39,902 nt of DNA from assembly GCA_034430515.1 (NCBI GenBank), contig DAOUEP010000045.1, positions 1-39,902 on the forward strand, read 5' to 3'. Both the position numbers and the translations under genes were made by a program. The notes beneath the pieces were generated by a model, which had not been told where the DNA came from, did not search any database, and saw only the letters and a program-made list of their open reading frames with translations. Source of the DNA: DAOUEH01 sp034430515. GTDB taxonomy: Bacteria > Chloroflexota > Dehalococcoidia > Dehalococcoidales > RBG-16-60-22. The first letter of the stretch is position 1. Every line of letters begins with the position of its first letter. Positions 24,306 to 31,689 of this stretch are shown here, in pieces.

Positions 24306-24688
24306 ACGCCGACTCCGTCCGCCCGGTTCAGCGTGGCGGCGATGCGCCAGGCGAGGACATCCGCCCCGAAAGGCTCGCTGAGGTAGGTATCGGAGCCCAG
24401 ATTGAGGCCCCGCACCCGGCCCTGGCTGGCGCCGTAGGTGCTGAGCATCATGATGGGGCGCTCCGTCCACTGCCGGAGCCTGAGGGAGGTGCCGATGCCG
24501 TCGCAGGACGGCATGACGATATCCACGACGATACAGTCCGGCCGCTCGGCCTCCAGCGTCTCCCGGAGGCATTCGTCGGCGGGCCGGGCGCTGGCCACCT
24601 GGTAGTCGTCCGCGTTCAGTTCGTGCCGCAGGAAGCGCACCAGCGCCGGGTCCTGGCTGACGGCGAGGATTTTGATTCTGGCTGGCAT
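24302..24688 (-). CDS. Degenerate response-regulator receiver domain
   Basis: A 128-residue stand-alone receiver fold. The central Asp is kept in CIVVDIVMPS (near residue 56), but the acidic pair expected in the first loop (VDDD) reads VSQD, and the usual Lys of the KPF motif is Glu in LSEPFG. Without the acidic pair and Lys, Mg2+-dependent phosphorylation is doubtful. Such atypical receivers usually act as phosphorylation-independent protein switches. The output domain is missing. GGGAGGG lies 4 nt before the ATG. It is translationally coupled to a 61-residue protein. The nearest typical two-component genes are 2 kb upstream (26533-30032), in the same orientation but separated by another operon. 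Confidence 0.85.
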   Translation of the reverse strand: MPARIKILAVSQDPALVRFLRHELNADDYQVASARPADECLRETLEAERPDCIVVDIVMPSCDGIGTSLRLRQWTERPIMMLSTYGASQGRVRGLNLGSDTYLSEPFGADVLAWRIAATLNRADGVGV

Positions 24689-24805
24689 GTTCCCTCCCCG
24701 ATGTGCCGTTTGATTACACTAACAGGTTAACATCCGGGCGGTAAACAGGCCATAAATGCCCGTATAAAATAGATAAAGATATCGTTAAAGTATCCGGCGC
24801 CGCTA

Positions 24806-25279
24806 TCAGAACTCATCGCCGGAGGTGCGCGTGTAGGCGCTGCCGTTGCCCGCCGTCCAGAAGAAGACGGGGCTGTCGAGGCGGTTCAGGTAGAGGGGCA
24901 GGTGTTTCATACCGCGGGGGACGAAGATAAGGCAGCTTTCGGTGAGCACGTAGCGCTCGTCCTCCAGGTAAAGCTCAATCTCGCCGCCCAGGTCGCGGGG
25001 GTTATCGCGCACCGTGCCCACGAAGCCCAGCGTCTCGTCAAAGTCGTGGGTGTGGGCAATCTCCAGCTCCAGGGGGCCGCGGCCTTTTTTCTCCCAGAGC
25101 CAGACGCAGTTGGTGTAGAACGCCCCTTGGGCGGCGCTGTCCTCCAGGGCGAACATCCAGGTGGCCTCGATGTAGTTGCCCTGGGCCCGCTGCTCCTGGA
25201 TGCGCTTGGGCACCGGCAGGGGCTTGTCCTGCCGGGGGACGTCGGTAAAGATATACCTGGCGTACTTGCGCTCGGTCAT
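24806..25279 (-). CDS. Cupin-fold protein B of the NTF2-cupin-cupin operon
   Basis: A 157-residue single-domain cupin. The metal-site pattern is present: His76 and His78 in HTHDF, Glu82, and His126 in FVPRGMKHLPL, so a metal ion is likely bound. It is a paralogue of the gene just upstream: both share HxHDFxExLGFxG, then a GGEIE or GAEIE strand, and IxVPxGxxHxP. The N-terminal 45 residues are extra and differ from the partner. It starts 17 nt after cupin A. The function is unknown; small cupins like this include isomerases, dioxygenases and binding proteins. Two different cupins together could form a heteromer or act on successive intermediates. That is inference. Confidence 0.8.
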   Translation of the reverse strand: MTERKYARYIFTDVPRQDKPLPVPKRIQEQRAQGNYIEATWMFALEDSAAQGAFYTNCVWLWEKKGRGPLELEIAHTHDFDETLGFVGTVRDNPRDLGGEIELYLEDERYVLTESCLIFVPRGMKHLPLYLNRLDSPVFFWTAGNGSAYTRTSGDEF

Positions 25280-25296
25280 GCTGGCCTCCTGGGGCG

Positions 25297-25722
25297 TTAT
25301 TTGGCTTTTTTCTCCGGGGGCGGCCCGGCCGGCTTCCAGGCGCGGACGAGGGAGATTTCCAGGAAGACGATGGGCTTGTCCACCCGGGTGATGTTGATGG
25401 GGCAGTGCTCCACGCCGGCGGGGATGGTGACGATAGCGGGCGTGGTGATAAGGTGCTTCTCGCCGCCGATGGTGAACTCGATTTCCGCCCCGAAGTCGGC
25501 AATATCGGTCGGGTCGCCGCCGATGAAGCCGAGCATCTCCACGAAGTCGTGCGAGTGGGGGCGGTCGAAGGCTACCGGCTTGGTGATGCAGTGGTAGCCT
25601 AAGCTACAATCGGCGTCCAGCTCGCCGTCGTGGGCGACGATGGAGCGGCCGGTGTAGTGTTCGGGCGGCATGTCGCGCAGGAACGCGGTCTTGACGCAGT
25701 GGCCGTATTTGGATGCGGTCAT
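25297..25722 (-). CDS. Cupin-fold protein A of the NTF2-cupin-cupin operon
   Basis: A 141-residue cupin with both classical motifs: motif 1 with His56, His58 and Glu62 (RPHSHDFVEMLGFIGG), and motif 2 IPAGVEHCPIN with His106. These four residues make a complete metal site. The C-terminus is Pro/Lys-rich. Its ATG overlaps the stop of the NTF2-like gene (ATGA), and AGGAGG lies within the end of that gene, 6 nt upstream, so the two are translationally coupled. It is a paralogue of cupin B downstream. The substrate is unknown. Combination with an NTF2/SnoaL-like fold points to a small catalytic module acting on one organic compound, but no pathway gene confirms this. Confidence 0.82.
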   Translation of the reverse strand: MTASKYGHCVKTAFLRDMPPEHYTGRSIVAHDGELDADCSLGYHCITKPVAFDRPHSHDFVEMLGFIGGDPTDIADFGAEIEFTIGGEKHLITTPAIVTIPAGVEHCPINITRVDKPIVFLEISLVRAWKPAGPPPEKKAK

Positions 25723-26414
25723 TTGGTGCCTCCTTTATCTTTCAGCAGGCGCGCGTTTTTCTTGCCTTCGGAGGTGGGCTTACCGGTAACGGGGTGGTGG
25801 TAGTGGAAGGGGAAGATATAGCCGGAGACGAAGCGCGGGTCGAAGTCCGCCGGCGGGACATCGGGGACGGGCCCCGTAAAGCTGCGGACGGCCTTGCCCA
25901 GGTCCTCGACGGCCATCCAGGCCTTTTTATCGACGCGGATGTTCAGGGGGATAATCCAGTCTATCTTGAGCATCTTCCAGGCGCCGTCCTGCTTGATGTA
26001 CTCGATTTCGTACAACCCGCCGACGATGGAGCAGTTGAACTCTCCCTTTTCGTTGGGGATGGCCACCCCGCCGAAGGAGTACCACCGCCCCCTGGCGCGC
26101 TGGCCGTCCGGGTCGACGTCCACCACCCCGGCGATGGGCATGACCTGGTGCAGAAAGCCGGGCGGCGGCTCGGGCCGGTCGGTGCCGACGCCGAAGTAGC
26201 GCTTCACCCCGTCCTTGCCCTTCCAGGTGCCCTCCAGCCAGTGCAGGGTAACGTCGGGGTGGTCGGCGAAGCAGTCGTAGATTTCGTCGCGCATCATGTG
26301 CTGCACGTAGTAGCTGTAGACCCTTTGCAGCCTTTTTACCTCGTTGACGTCTTCCAGCAGGCCGACCTTCTTTTCCAGGGCGGCGATTTTGGCTTCCATC
26401 TCTTTAGCGTCCAT
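25719..26414 (-). CDS. SnoaL/NTF2-like protein with N-terminal coiled coil
   Basis: A 231-residue protein. ATG 26414 is chosen for AAGGAG 6 nt upstream; it gives a short coiled coil (MEAKIAALEKKVGLLED). It is followed by the family start DVNEVKRLQRVYSYYVQHMM, as in SnoaL-like dehydratase/cyclase proteins such as scytalone-dehydratase relatives. The NTF2-like cone domain runs to about 175, with a buried Asp (DWIIPLN) and Trp/Tyr-rich walls. A C-terminal extension (HYHHPVTGKPTSEGKK) follows. Such folds catalyse dehydration, isomerisation or cyclisation of small hydrophobic substrates. It is first in an operon with two cupins, behind a TTGTCT-N18-TACAAT promoter. The substrate is unknown. Confidence 0.82.
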   Translation of the reverse strand: MDAKEMEAKIAALEKKVGLLEDVNEVKRLQRVYSYYVQHMMRDEIYDCFADHPDVTLHWLEGTWKGKDGVKRYFGVGTDRPEPPPGFLHQVMPIAGVVDVDPDGQRARGRWYSFGGVAIPNEKGEFNCSIVGGLYEIEYIKQDGAWKMLKIDWIIPLNIRVDKKAWMAVEDLGKAVRSFTGPVPDVPPADFDPRFVSGYIFPFHYHHPVTGKPTSEGKKNARLLKDKGGTK

Positions 26415-26451
26415 AGAAGTCTCCTTTACCTGCCTGAGCATAACCTGCCCG

Positions 26452-26481
26452 ATTGTACTCCTAAAGGCGGGGGAAAGACAA
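26452..26481 (-). promoter_or_regulatory. Promoter of the NTF2-cupin-cupin operon, TTGTCT-N18-TACAAT
   Basis: On the minus strand TTGTCT (26481-26476) and TACAAT (26457-26452), 18 bp apart, lie just after the terminator of the upstream phosphorelay operon. The leader would be about 31 nt. Confidence 0.45.
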
Positions 26482-26486
26482 ATAAA

Positions 26487-26513
26487 AAAGGGAGGCTTTT
26501 TAGGCCTCCCTTT
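26487..26513 (-). terminator. Rho-independent terminator of the phosphorelay operon
   Basis: A perfect 10-bp stem AAAGGGAGGC / GCCTCCCTTT with a 7-nt loop, followed on the minus strand by TTTATT. It lies 20 nt after the regulator stop at 26533. It could work in both directions. Confidence 0.9.
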
Positions 26514-26532
26514 CTTTTCGGATGGTTTGTCT

Positions 26533-27240
26533 CTAGACGCAGACCGGGGCCGTTACGGCCAGGTGGTAGCCCACGCCGGGGATGGTCTGGATGTAGCGGG
26601 GGTTCTTGGGGTCGGGCTCAAGCTTGCGGCGCAGCCGCCCCACGAAGACGCGCAGGTACTCCTTCTCCGAGGAATACTCGCTGCCCCATATCTTTTGCAG
26701 CAGCATGGAGTGGGTGAGGACTTTGTCGCAGTTGACGGCCAGGTGCTGCAGCAGGGCGTACTCGGTGGGGGTGAGGGTGATTTCCTCCCCGTTGATGGTG
26801 ACGTATCGCTTGGCGAAGTTTATCTCCAGGCCGTCGTAGCTGAAACTGGACTGGGTGGGATTGGCGTCGGCGTCGCCGCGGTGGCGGAAGGCCGTCTTCA
26901 CCCGGGCCATCAACTCGGCGATGCCGAAGGGCTTGGTGAGGTAGTCGTCGGCGCCCAGCTCCAGGCACTTGACCTTGTCGTTTTCGTCGCCGCGGGCGCT
27001 GAGTATGATAATCGGCACGCTGGACCACTCCCGGGTGCGGCGGCATACCTCCACGCCGTCCACCTTGGGCATCATCAGGTCTAAAATTATCAGGTCGATG
27101 AAGTCGCGCTGCACCGCCTCCAGGCATTCCTCGCCGTTGGCCGCGGTGAGCACTTCGTAGCCCCGCGCCTTGAGATTGGCGCTGACCAGCCTCAGGATGG
27201 CCGGGTCGTCGTCGACAATGAGTACTCTCTTTTTCTCCAT
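26533..27240 (-). CDS. OmpR/KdpE-family response regulator, last gene of the phosphorelay operon
   Basis: A 235-residue regulator. The receiver has DDD at 10-12, phospho-acceptor Asp54 in LDLMMPK, Ser82, and the Lys of TKPFG, all intact. The winged-helix domain has LTPTEYALLQHL and the end hairpin GVGYHL. It resembles KdpE-type regulators more than PhoB (ILSARGDENDKVKCLELGADDYLTKPFG), but no potassium-transport genes are here. It starts 13 nt after the receiver-GAF-kinase gene, so it is probably the transcriptional output of the four-gene phosphorelay. A terminator follows directly. Confidence 0.93.
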   Translation of the reverse strand: MEKKRVLIVDDDPAILRLVSANLKARGYEVLTAANGEECLEAVQRDFIDLIILDLMMPKVDGVEVCRRTREWSSVPIIILSARGDENDKVKCLELGADDYLTKPFGIAELMARVKTAFRHRGDADANPTQSSFSYDGLEINFAKRYVTINGEEITLTPTEYALLQHLAVNCDKVLTHSMLLQKIWGSEYSSEKEYLRVFVGRLRRKLEPDPKNPRYIQTIPGVGYHLAVTAPVCV

Positions 27241-27253
27241 AGCTTTAACTCCT

Positions 27254-28870
27254 TTACTCTAGTGGCAGGCTGAAAGAGAACCTGGCGCCCTGGCCCGGCT
27301 GGCTCTCCACCCATATCCGTCCGCCGTGGGCCTCGATGATGCCCTGGCAGATGGCCAGTCCCAGCCCGGTTCCCTTTCTCCGTCCGTTCTGGAGGCTGCA
27401 CCCCTGGAAGAACCGCTCGAAGACCTTGGCGTGCAGTTCGGGGGGGATGCCGCTGCCGGCGTCGGTGACGCTTAGAATTATCTCTTTATCTCCGCTGTGG
27501 GCATCGATGGTAATATCAGTATCGTCCTCGCAGTACTTGACCGCGTTCTCCACCAGGTTGGTAATGACCTCGCCGATGCGCCCTTCGTCGAGGGGGACAG
27601 CCGGCAATTCCTCGGGGATTTCGACGCGCAGGCGATGGTGGCTGGTAATGCTGTTCAGCCGCTCCCGGATGGCGGTGATGACGTCGCCGAGCTTGTGCCG
27701 CTGCCGGGTAACATCCAGGGCTTCGGCCTCAAGGCGGGACATCATCAGCAGGTCGTCGACGAGGCGGGTGAGGGTATCGGCGTCCTTGTCGATGGAGGTC
27801 AGGAACTCCCGCCGCGTCTCGTCGTCGAAGATGACGTCCGGCTGGAGCAGGCTGCTGGCCGAGCCCTTGATGACGGCCAGCGGGGTGCGCAGCTCGTGGG
27901 AGACGTTGGCCAGAAGCTCGGTGCGCATCGTGTCCAGCTCGCGCAGGGCGCGGGCGCTGGAGGCCTCCTCGTAGAGCTGGGCGTTCCTCACGGCGATGGC
28001 AATCTCGCGTCCCACGCCGAGGAGCAGGTCGATGTTGATAGCGCTGAAATAGCGGGCGAAGCTGGTAGCCACCCCCAGCACGCCGATGCTCTCGCCGAGG
28101 CTGGCCAGGGGCACGCCGGCGAAGGAACGGTAGCCGCCGTGGCGGAGGAAGCCGAGCTCGGCGTCTCTGAAAGTGCTTAAATCTTCGCAGATGACGGGCA
28201 TGGCATTGTCGAAAATGCGGCGGATGACGCCGCCCGCCGGGCCGATTTCGGCCGGCAGGGCATCGCGGAGGCGCGCCGGCAAGCCGTGGTGTCCCCGCAG
28301 CTTGAGGCTGCCGCCCTCATTGAGGTAAACAAAGCTGGCCTCCAGCCCGGTAGAGCGGGCCAGCTGCTGCAGGGCGGCCGCGGTAATCTGGCCCAGGTCC
28401 AGGGACTGCGCCGCCGCCTGGGAGACGCTGAGCAAAGTGTTGGTAATATGGTTGTGGCGCTCCAGCTCCTCCACCAGCTGGCGGTTCTCCAGAATCAGGC
28501 GCTGCCGCTCCAGCCCGCGCCCGATGACCGAGAGGAGGTTATCCGGGTCGAGGGGTTTCTCCAGGTAGGCGAAGGCCCCCCGGTTGAGCGAGCGGACGGC
28601 GCTTTGCACCGAGGAATGGCCGGTAAGCATGATGGCGACGATGTCCGGGTTGAGTTCCAGGATGCGGGTGAGCAGCTCGGTGCCGTCGGCGTCGGGCAGG
28701 CTGATGTCCAGCACGGCCGCGTTGTAGAAACGCTCTTCCAGCCGCTCCAGCGCCTCGGCGGCCGAGGCCACCATGGTCACCTCGTAGCCCTTGCCACCCA
28801 GGATGCGCCGGATGGTCTCCAGGAAGTCCCGGTCGTCGTCAACTACCAGCAGGTACTCTTTGGCTTTCAT
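27254..28870 (-). CDS. Receiver-GAF-histidine kinase hybrid, cytoplasmic
   Basis: A 538-residue soluble signalling protein. An N-terminal receiver (1-120) has DDD at 11-13 and phospho-acceptor Asp55 in VLDISLPD, with Thr83 and Lys105 intact. A helical linker leads into a GAF domain (about 150-297), a small-molecule or redox sensor. The kinase core has His325 in VSHELRTPL, NLVENAVKYC, DAGSGIP and GTGLGL. With the receiver at the N-terminus, it is probably controlled by an upstream kinase, the product at 29274-30032, and then phosphorylates the OmpR regulator. It has no membrane segment. It starts 5 nt after the receiver-only gene. Confidence 0.93.
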   Translation of the reverse strand: MKAKEYLLVVDDDRDFLETIRRILGGKGYEVTMVASAAEALERLEERFYNAAVLDISLPDADGTELLTRILELNPDIVAIMLTGHSSVQSAVRSLNRGAFAYLEKPLDPDNLLSVIGRGLERQRLILENRQLVEELERHNHITNTLLSVSQAAAQSLDLGQITAAALQQLARSTGLEASFVYLNEGGSLKLRGHHGLPARLRDALPAEIGPAGGVIRRIFDNAMPVICEDLSTFRDAELGFLRHGGYRSFAGVPLASLGESIGVLGVATSFARYFSAINIDLLLGVGREIAIAVRNAQLYEEASSARALRELDTMRTELLANVSHELRTPLAVIKGSASSLLQPDVIFDDETRREFLTSIDKDADTLTRLVDDLLMMSRLEAEALDVTRQRHKLGDVITAIRERLNSITSHHRLRVEIPEELPAVPLDEGRIGEVITNLVENAVKYCEDDTDITIDAHSGDKEIILSVTDAGSGIPPELHAKVFERFFQGCSLQNGRRKGTGLGLAICQGIIEAHGGRIWVESQPGQGARFSFSLPLE

Positions 28871-28875
28871 ATCCG

Positions 28876-29274
28876 TTAACAGGCCGCCGCGGCTTTAGCG
28901 TCGCTTTCGTCGGCGACGACCTCCTCGATAAAATCAATCAGCTGGTCGATGCGGATGGGTTTGTGCATGACGCGCCGCACGCCCTCGCTGCGGGCGGTCT
29001 CCACCAGCTCATCGTCGGAGTTGGCCGTCATCAGGATGACCGGGGCCTCCGGCCAGAGCTCCCTTATCTGGCGGAAGGCGTCCACGCCGTCCGTCCGGGG
29101 CATGACGATGTCCATCAGGGTGACGTCGTAGCGCTGCCCGCGGCATTTGGCCACGGCGGTATCGCCGCTGGAGGCGGTCTCCACGTAAAAGCCGCGCCGT
29201 TTTAATATCCTGGCGAAGGTATCCAGCAGGTCGGCGTTATCGTCCACGATGAGAATGGTCGGCTCGTCCGTCAT
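28876..29274 (-). CDS. Single-domain response regulator (receiver only)
   Basis: A 132-residue receiver with no output domain. The residues needed for phosphorylation are kept: Asp11 and Asp12 in IVDDN, Asp55 in LMDIVMPR, Thr in MTANS and Lys in MHKPI. An Ala-rich tail follows. The ATG at 29274 shares a base with the kinase stop (TGATG), so it is coupled to that kinase. It could be a phospho-shuttle between the upstream kinase and the hybrid kinase, as Spo0F is. All four genes of the operon are spaced by 13 nt or less. Confidence 0.92.
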   Translation of the reverse strand: MTDEPTILIVDDNADLLDTFARILKRRGFYVETASSGDTAVAKCRGQRYDVTLMDIVMPRTDGVDAFRQIRELWPEAPVILMTANSDDELVETARSEGVRRVMHKPIRIDQLIDFIEEVVADESDAKAAAAC

Positions 29275-30032
29275 CAAATTCCCTGGCCTCCTTCTCCCTG
29301 CGGGAGTGTTACCGTAAAGGTCGTGCCCTGACTTACCTGACTGGCGACCTCGATTTTACCCCCGTTCTGCTCGACGAGGCGGCGGCTGATGGCCAGCCCC
29401 AGCCCGATGCCCCGGTGGCGGGTGGTGAAGAGCGGCTCGAAGACCTTATCCAGGTTCTCGGCGGGGATGCCGCAGCCCTCGTCCCGGAAACGCGCCCAGG
29501 ACAGGCCGGTCTCGCCGCCGACCTCGATGGTAAGCTGGCCGCCGCGGCTATTCATGCTCTGAAAGGCGTTGGCGATAATATTGGTAAAGACGCGGCCAAT
29601 CTGCTCGGCGTCGGCGCGGATGTAGCGCGGCTGGCCGTTGCAGTTATTGCGGACGGTGACCTGCTCCGGCACGCTCACCCAAGAGAGACTCTCACGGACG
29701 AGCACGTTGAGGTCGATGCATACCGGCGCCGGGGGCGCGACGCGGGTGAAATCGAGCAGGTCGGTGATGATTTTGTTGGCGATATCCACCTGTTTGTCCA
29801 GGATAGCCAGCGTCCCCAGCGCTTCGGCGTCTTCCAGTTTATCCAGGGTGGTGTGGAGGAGGTAGGCGCAGTTGCGGATGACGTTAAGCGGGTTACGCAG
29901 CTCGTGCCCCACACCGGAGGCCAGCTCGCCGACGGCGGCCAGGCGCTCGGCGCGGATGAGCTTGGCCTGAACCTGCTCAAGCTGGCCGGTTTCGCCGGGA
30001 TGGACTGGGTTTTGGGTACGCGGGTCGGTCAC
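29274..30032 (-). CDS. Soluble NtrB-like histidine kinase, first gene of the phosphorelay operon
   Basis: A 252-residue kinase with no transmembrane segment and almost no sensor region. His43 lies in VGHELRNPLN, the NtrB/HisKA type, then NIIANAFQSM (N-box), DEGCGIP and GIGLGL complete the ATPase domain. The short N-terminus (about 30 residues, with a helix before the His) must take its signal from a partner protein, or the kinase is constitutive. The GTG start has GAGGTGA 4 nt upstream. It begins a four-gene operon whose upstream region is shared with the divergent LuxR-type gene at 30403. Confidence 0.92.
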   Translation of the reverse strand: MTDPRTQNPVHPGETGQLEQVQAKLIRAERLAAVGELASGVGHELRNPLNVIRNCAYLLHTTLDKLEDAEALGTLAILDKQVDIANKIITDLLDFTRVAPPAPVCIDLNVLVRESLSWVSVPEQVTVRNNCNGQPRYIRADAEQIGRVFTNIIANAFQSMNSRGGQLTIEVGGETGLSWARFRDEGCGIPAENLDKVFEPLFTTRHRGIGLGLAISRRLVEQNGGKIEVASQVSQGTTFTVTLPQGEGGQGI

Positions 30033-30402
30033 GCTCTCACCTCGGGTAAACTGTATAGTTATAGCCTACCCCGGCTGCCTCCGCCTGAATACCAGACAGC
30101 CCCCAATCCTGGCGGCCGTTGCCCCGATATTGGCTGGGGGGCGCTCTCCATTTTTAAATGGTGGATTCACCGAGCCTGTTTGGGGGTTAGCTCTGATGAC
30201 ATCCGCCAGGGGCGGCCCCGGTGATTTAGCGCTCGTCCTGACGCCATATGGCTAAATCGAATGAATTATTAATAGATATTAATGGTATGTTTATGAATCT
30301 TTACCATTCTCTTTATAAACGTAGCTTAGAATCGTAATAGACAAGCGGGAGGAAGCCGGAGAGGTGGGGTGAAACCAATAAAGGGAAGGTAGGGTAACAA
30401 CC
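30033..30402. other. Divergent regulatory region between the phosphorelay operon and a LuxR-type gene
   Basis: No convincing gene. On the left side lies GC-rich sequence with an 11-bp CCATTTTTAAATGG palindrome-like hairpin (near 30148-30161). The right part, 30245-30345, is strongly AT-rich, unlike the rest of the window. It contains the dyad AATGGTA-N14-TACCATT (30281-30287 and 30302-30308) and two self-complementary ATTAAT blocks just before it. These are candidate regulator sites for one or both divergent genes. Clear -35/-10 pairs were not identified. Confidence 0.5.
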
Positions 30403-31137
30403 ATGCAGACAAGGACAGAACCCAAAGCCGTAAGCCTGTACGTGCTGGAAGAGCAGGAGATTTACCGCGAGATGTATAGCTACGTCCTGCCGGCGCGCAC
30501 CAACATCGAGATAGTCAAGGTCAGCCGCGCCGACGAACTGAGCGGCGTGGGGCGGGACATCGGCAACCTCCACCCGGACGTGCTCTTATTGAGCGTGCGC
30601 CGCCTCGACAACGGCGTTATCGAGGCGCTGGAGAAAATCCGCGGCGACTACCCCAGCCTGGGGATTGTCGTCTTAATCGTCTACTACACGTCCCAGGACA
30701 TCGAGATGCTGCGGCGCCTGGCCCTCTGCGGGCAGAGCGGCATGGCCCTCTTCCTCAAGCAATCGCTGGACCGGGTCGACCAGCTCTGCCAGACGATTAC
30801 CGCCGTCAGCCAGGGGCAGGTCATCCTCGACCCGCCGCTGGCCACCATTATGTTCGCCGGCAAGCCGGAGTGTCCCTTCCTCAAACAGCTCACCACGCGG
30901 GAGATGGAAATCCTCGGCCTGCTGGCCCAGGGCTACACCAACGCCTCCATCGCCGCGACGCTATTCATCGATATCAAGACGGTGGAGCACCACCTCAACA
31001 GCATGTACTCCAAGCTCAAGGCCGACCCCGATTACAGCACCAAGCACCTGCGGGTGAGCGCCGCCCGGCTCTACCTGGAGACGATGGGCACGCCCTCTAT
31101 GCCGGCGCCGGCACCGGCGCTGGCGGGTGCCTGCTAG
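30403..31137 (+). CDS. LuxR/NarL-type regulator with a non-phosphorylatable receiver
   Basis: A 244-residue regulator with a receiver-like N-terminus (about 10-135) and a LuxR helix-turn-helix (LTTREMEILGLLAQGYTN, then IKTVEHHLNSMYSKL, about 165-215). The receiver keeps an acidic pair (Glu-Glu in LYVLEEQE) but the phospho-acceptor Asp is replaced by Ser (LLLSVRRL, near residue 65). It therefore probably does not work by aspartyl phosphorylation, though another ligand or a partner might switch it. The C-terminus is Pro/Ala-rich. It is divergent from the phosphorelay operon across a 370-bp region and might regulate it. A bidirectional terminator follows. Confidence 0.9.
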   Translation: MQTRTEPKAVSLYVLEEQEIYREMYSYVLPARTNIEIVKVSRADELSGVGRDIGNLHPDVLLLSVRRLDNGVIEALEKIRGDYPSLGIVVLIVYYTSQDIEMLRRLALCGQSGMALFLKQSLDRVDQLCQTITAVSQGQVILDPPLATIMFAGKPECPFLKQLTTREMEILGLLAQGYTNASIAATLFIDIKTVEHHLNSMYSKLKADPDYSTKHLRVSAARLYLETMGTPSMPAPAPALAGAC

Positions 31138-31159
31138 GGTAATTTACATAAAGTTAGCG

Positions 31160-31194
31160 TAATCCCGGCTGTTCCGCAAGGATGGCCGGGATTA
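31160..31194. terminator. Bidirectional terminator hairpin between convergent genes
   Basis: A perfect 10-bp stem TAATCCCGGC / GCCGGGATTA with a 15-nt loop, followed by TCTTT on the plus strand. The stem's outer bases include the TAA stop of the minus-strand gene at 31192. It would end both the LuxR-type gene and that gene. Confidence 0.7.
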
Positions 31195-31527
31195 TCTTTG
31201 CCACGCCTTGAGCAGCTCGTAGTTGGCCATCCACTTGATTTCCACGCCGCCCTCCGGCCAGCTCTGCTGCATCTCGGCCATGGCGGCGGCGAACTCCGGG
31301 CTCGTCTCCAGGCCTGCCTGCGCCGCCGCGTCCTCAAACTCGTAGCAGGCCAGGTAGCGGGCCAGGCCCGGCGCGTCGCCCAGCAGCCTGTAGCGGGCCA
31401 CCTGCGTTATCCCCTTATATTTCATCAGCATGGGGATGTGCGTCTCGTTGTACCACTGGTTGAAGGTCGCCTCCTTGTCGGCGGGGCATTCGGTGGCGAC
31501 GATGTTGAGTACCGGTGTCTTGGGCAT
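31192..31527 (-). CDS. Dimeric alpha/beta-barrel protein (EthD-like), function unknown
   Basis: A 111-residue protein. The frame is open far upstream, but ATG 31527 is chosen because AAGGAG lies 7 nt before it and the protein then begins as a typical small barrel (TPVLNIVATECPADKEATFNQWYNE). The pattern F-N-x-W-Y-N-E-x-H-I-P, the Tyr-Arg motif in QVARYRLLG and the later YEFED strand match the EthD/dimeric ferredoxin-like families, which bind small hydrophobic molecules. A catalytic residue is not assigned. It is divergent from the zinc alcohol dehydrogenase, across a 162-bp region with a palindromic operator. The two may be regulated together and handle the same compound. Confidence 0.82.
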   Translation of the reverse strand: MPKTPVLNIVATECPADKEATFNQWYNETHIPMLMKYKGITQVARYRLLGDAPGLARYLACYEFEDAAAQAGLETSPEFAAAMAEMQQSWPEGGVEIKWMANYELLKAWQR

Positions 31528-31613
31528 CGTTTTTCTCCTTCCCTGTCTCCCGGCTTGCCGGGGCTGCCCCCATGATATGGCGGCGGCCGCCCCGCTGTCA
31601 AAGCGGCGGCGGT

Positions 31614-31659
31614 TTGACTTTATCCCGGCGGGGAAATAAACTGTTAAGCGGCTTAACAG
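31614..31659 (+). promoter_or_regulatory. Alcohol dehydrogenase promoter with overlapping 19-bp palindromic operator
   Basis: TTGACT (31614-31619), a 17-bp spacer and TAAACT (31637-31642) form the promoter. The perfect palindrome CTGTTAAGC-G-GCTTAACAG (31641-31659) starts in the -10 box and covers the transcription start. A repressor bound there would block RNA polymerase. The ribosome-binding site AAGGAGG and ATG 31690 follow. Confidence 0.7.
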
Positions 31660-31689
31660 CCTATTTCCGGTAATATAAAGGAGGCATCC

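Noticed and set aside
30248..30337. 29-residue plus-strand frame in the AT-rich island before the LuxR-type gene
   Set aside because: No ribosome-binding site, no compositional bias of a gene, and it lies over regulator-like repeats.
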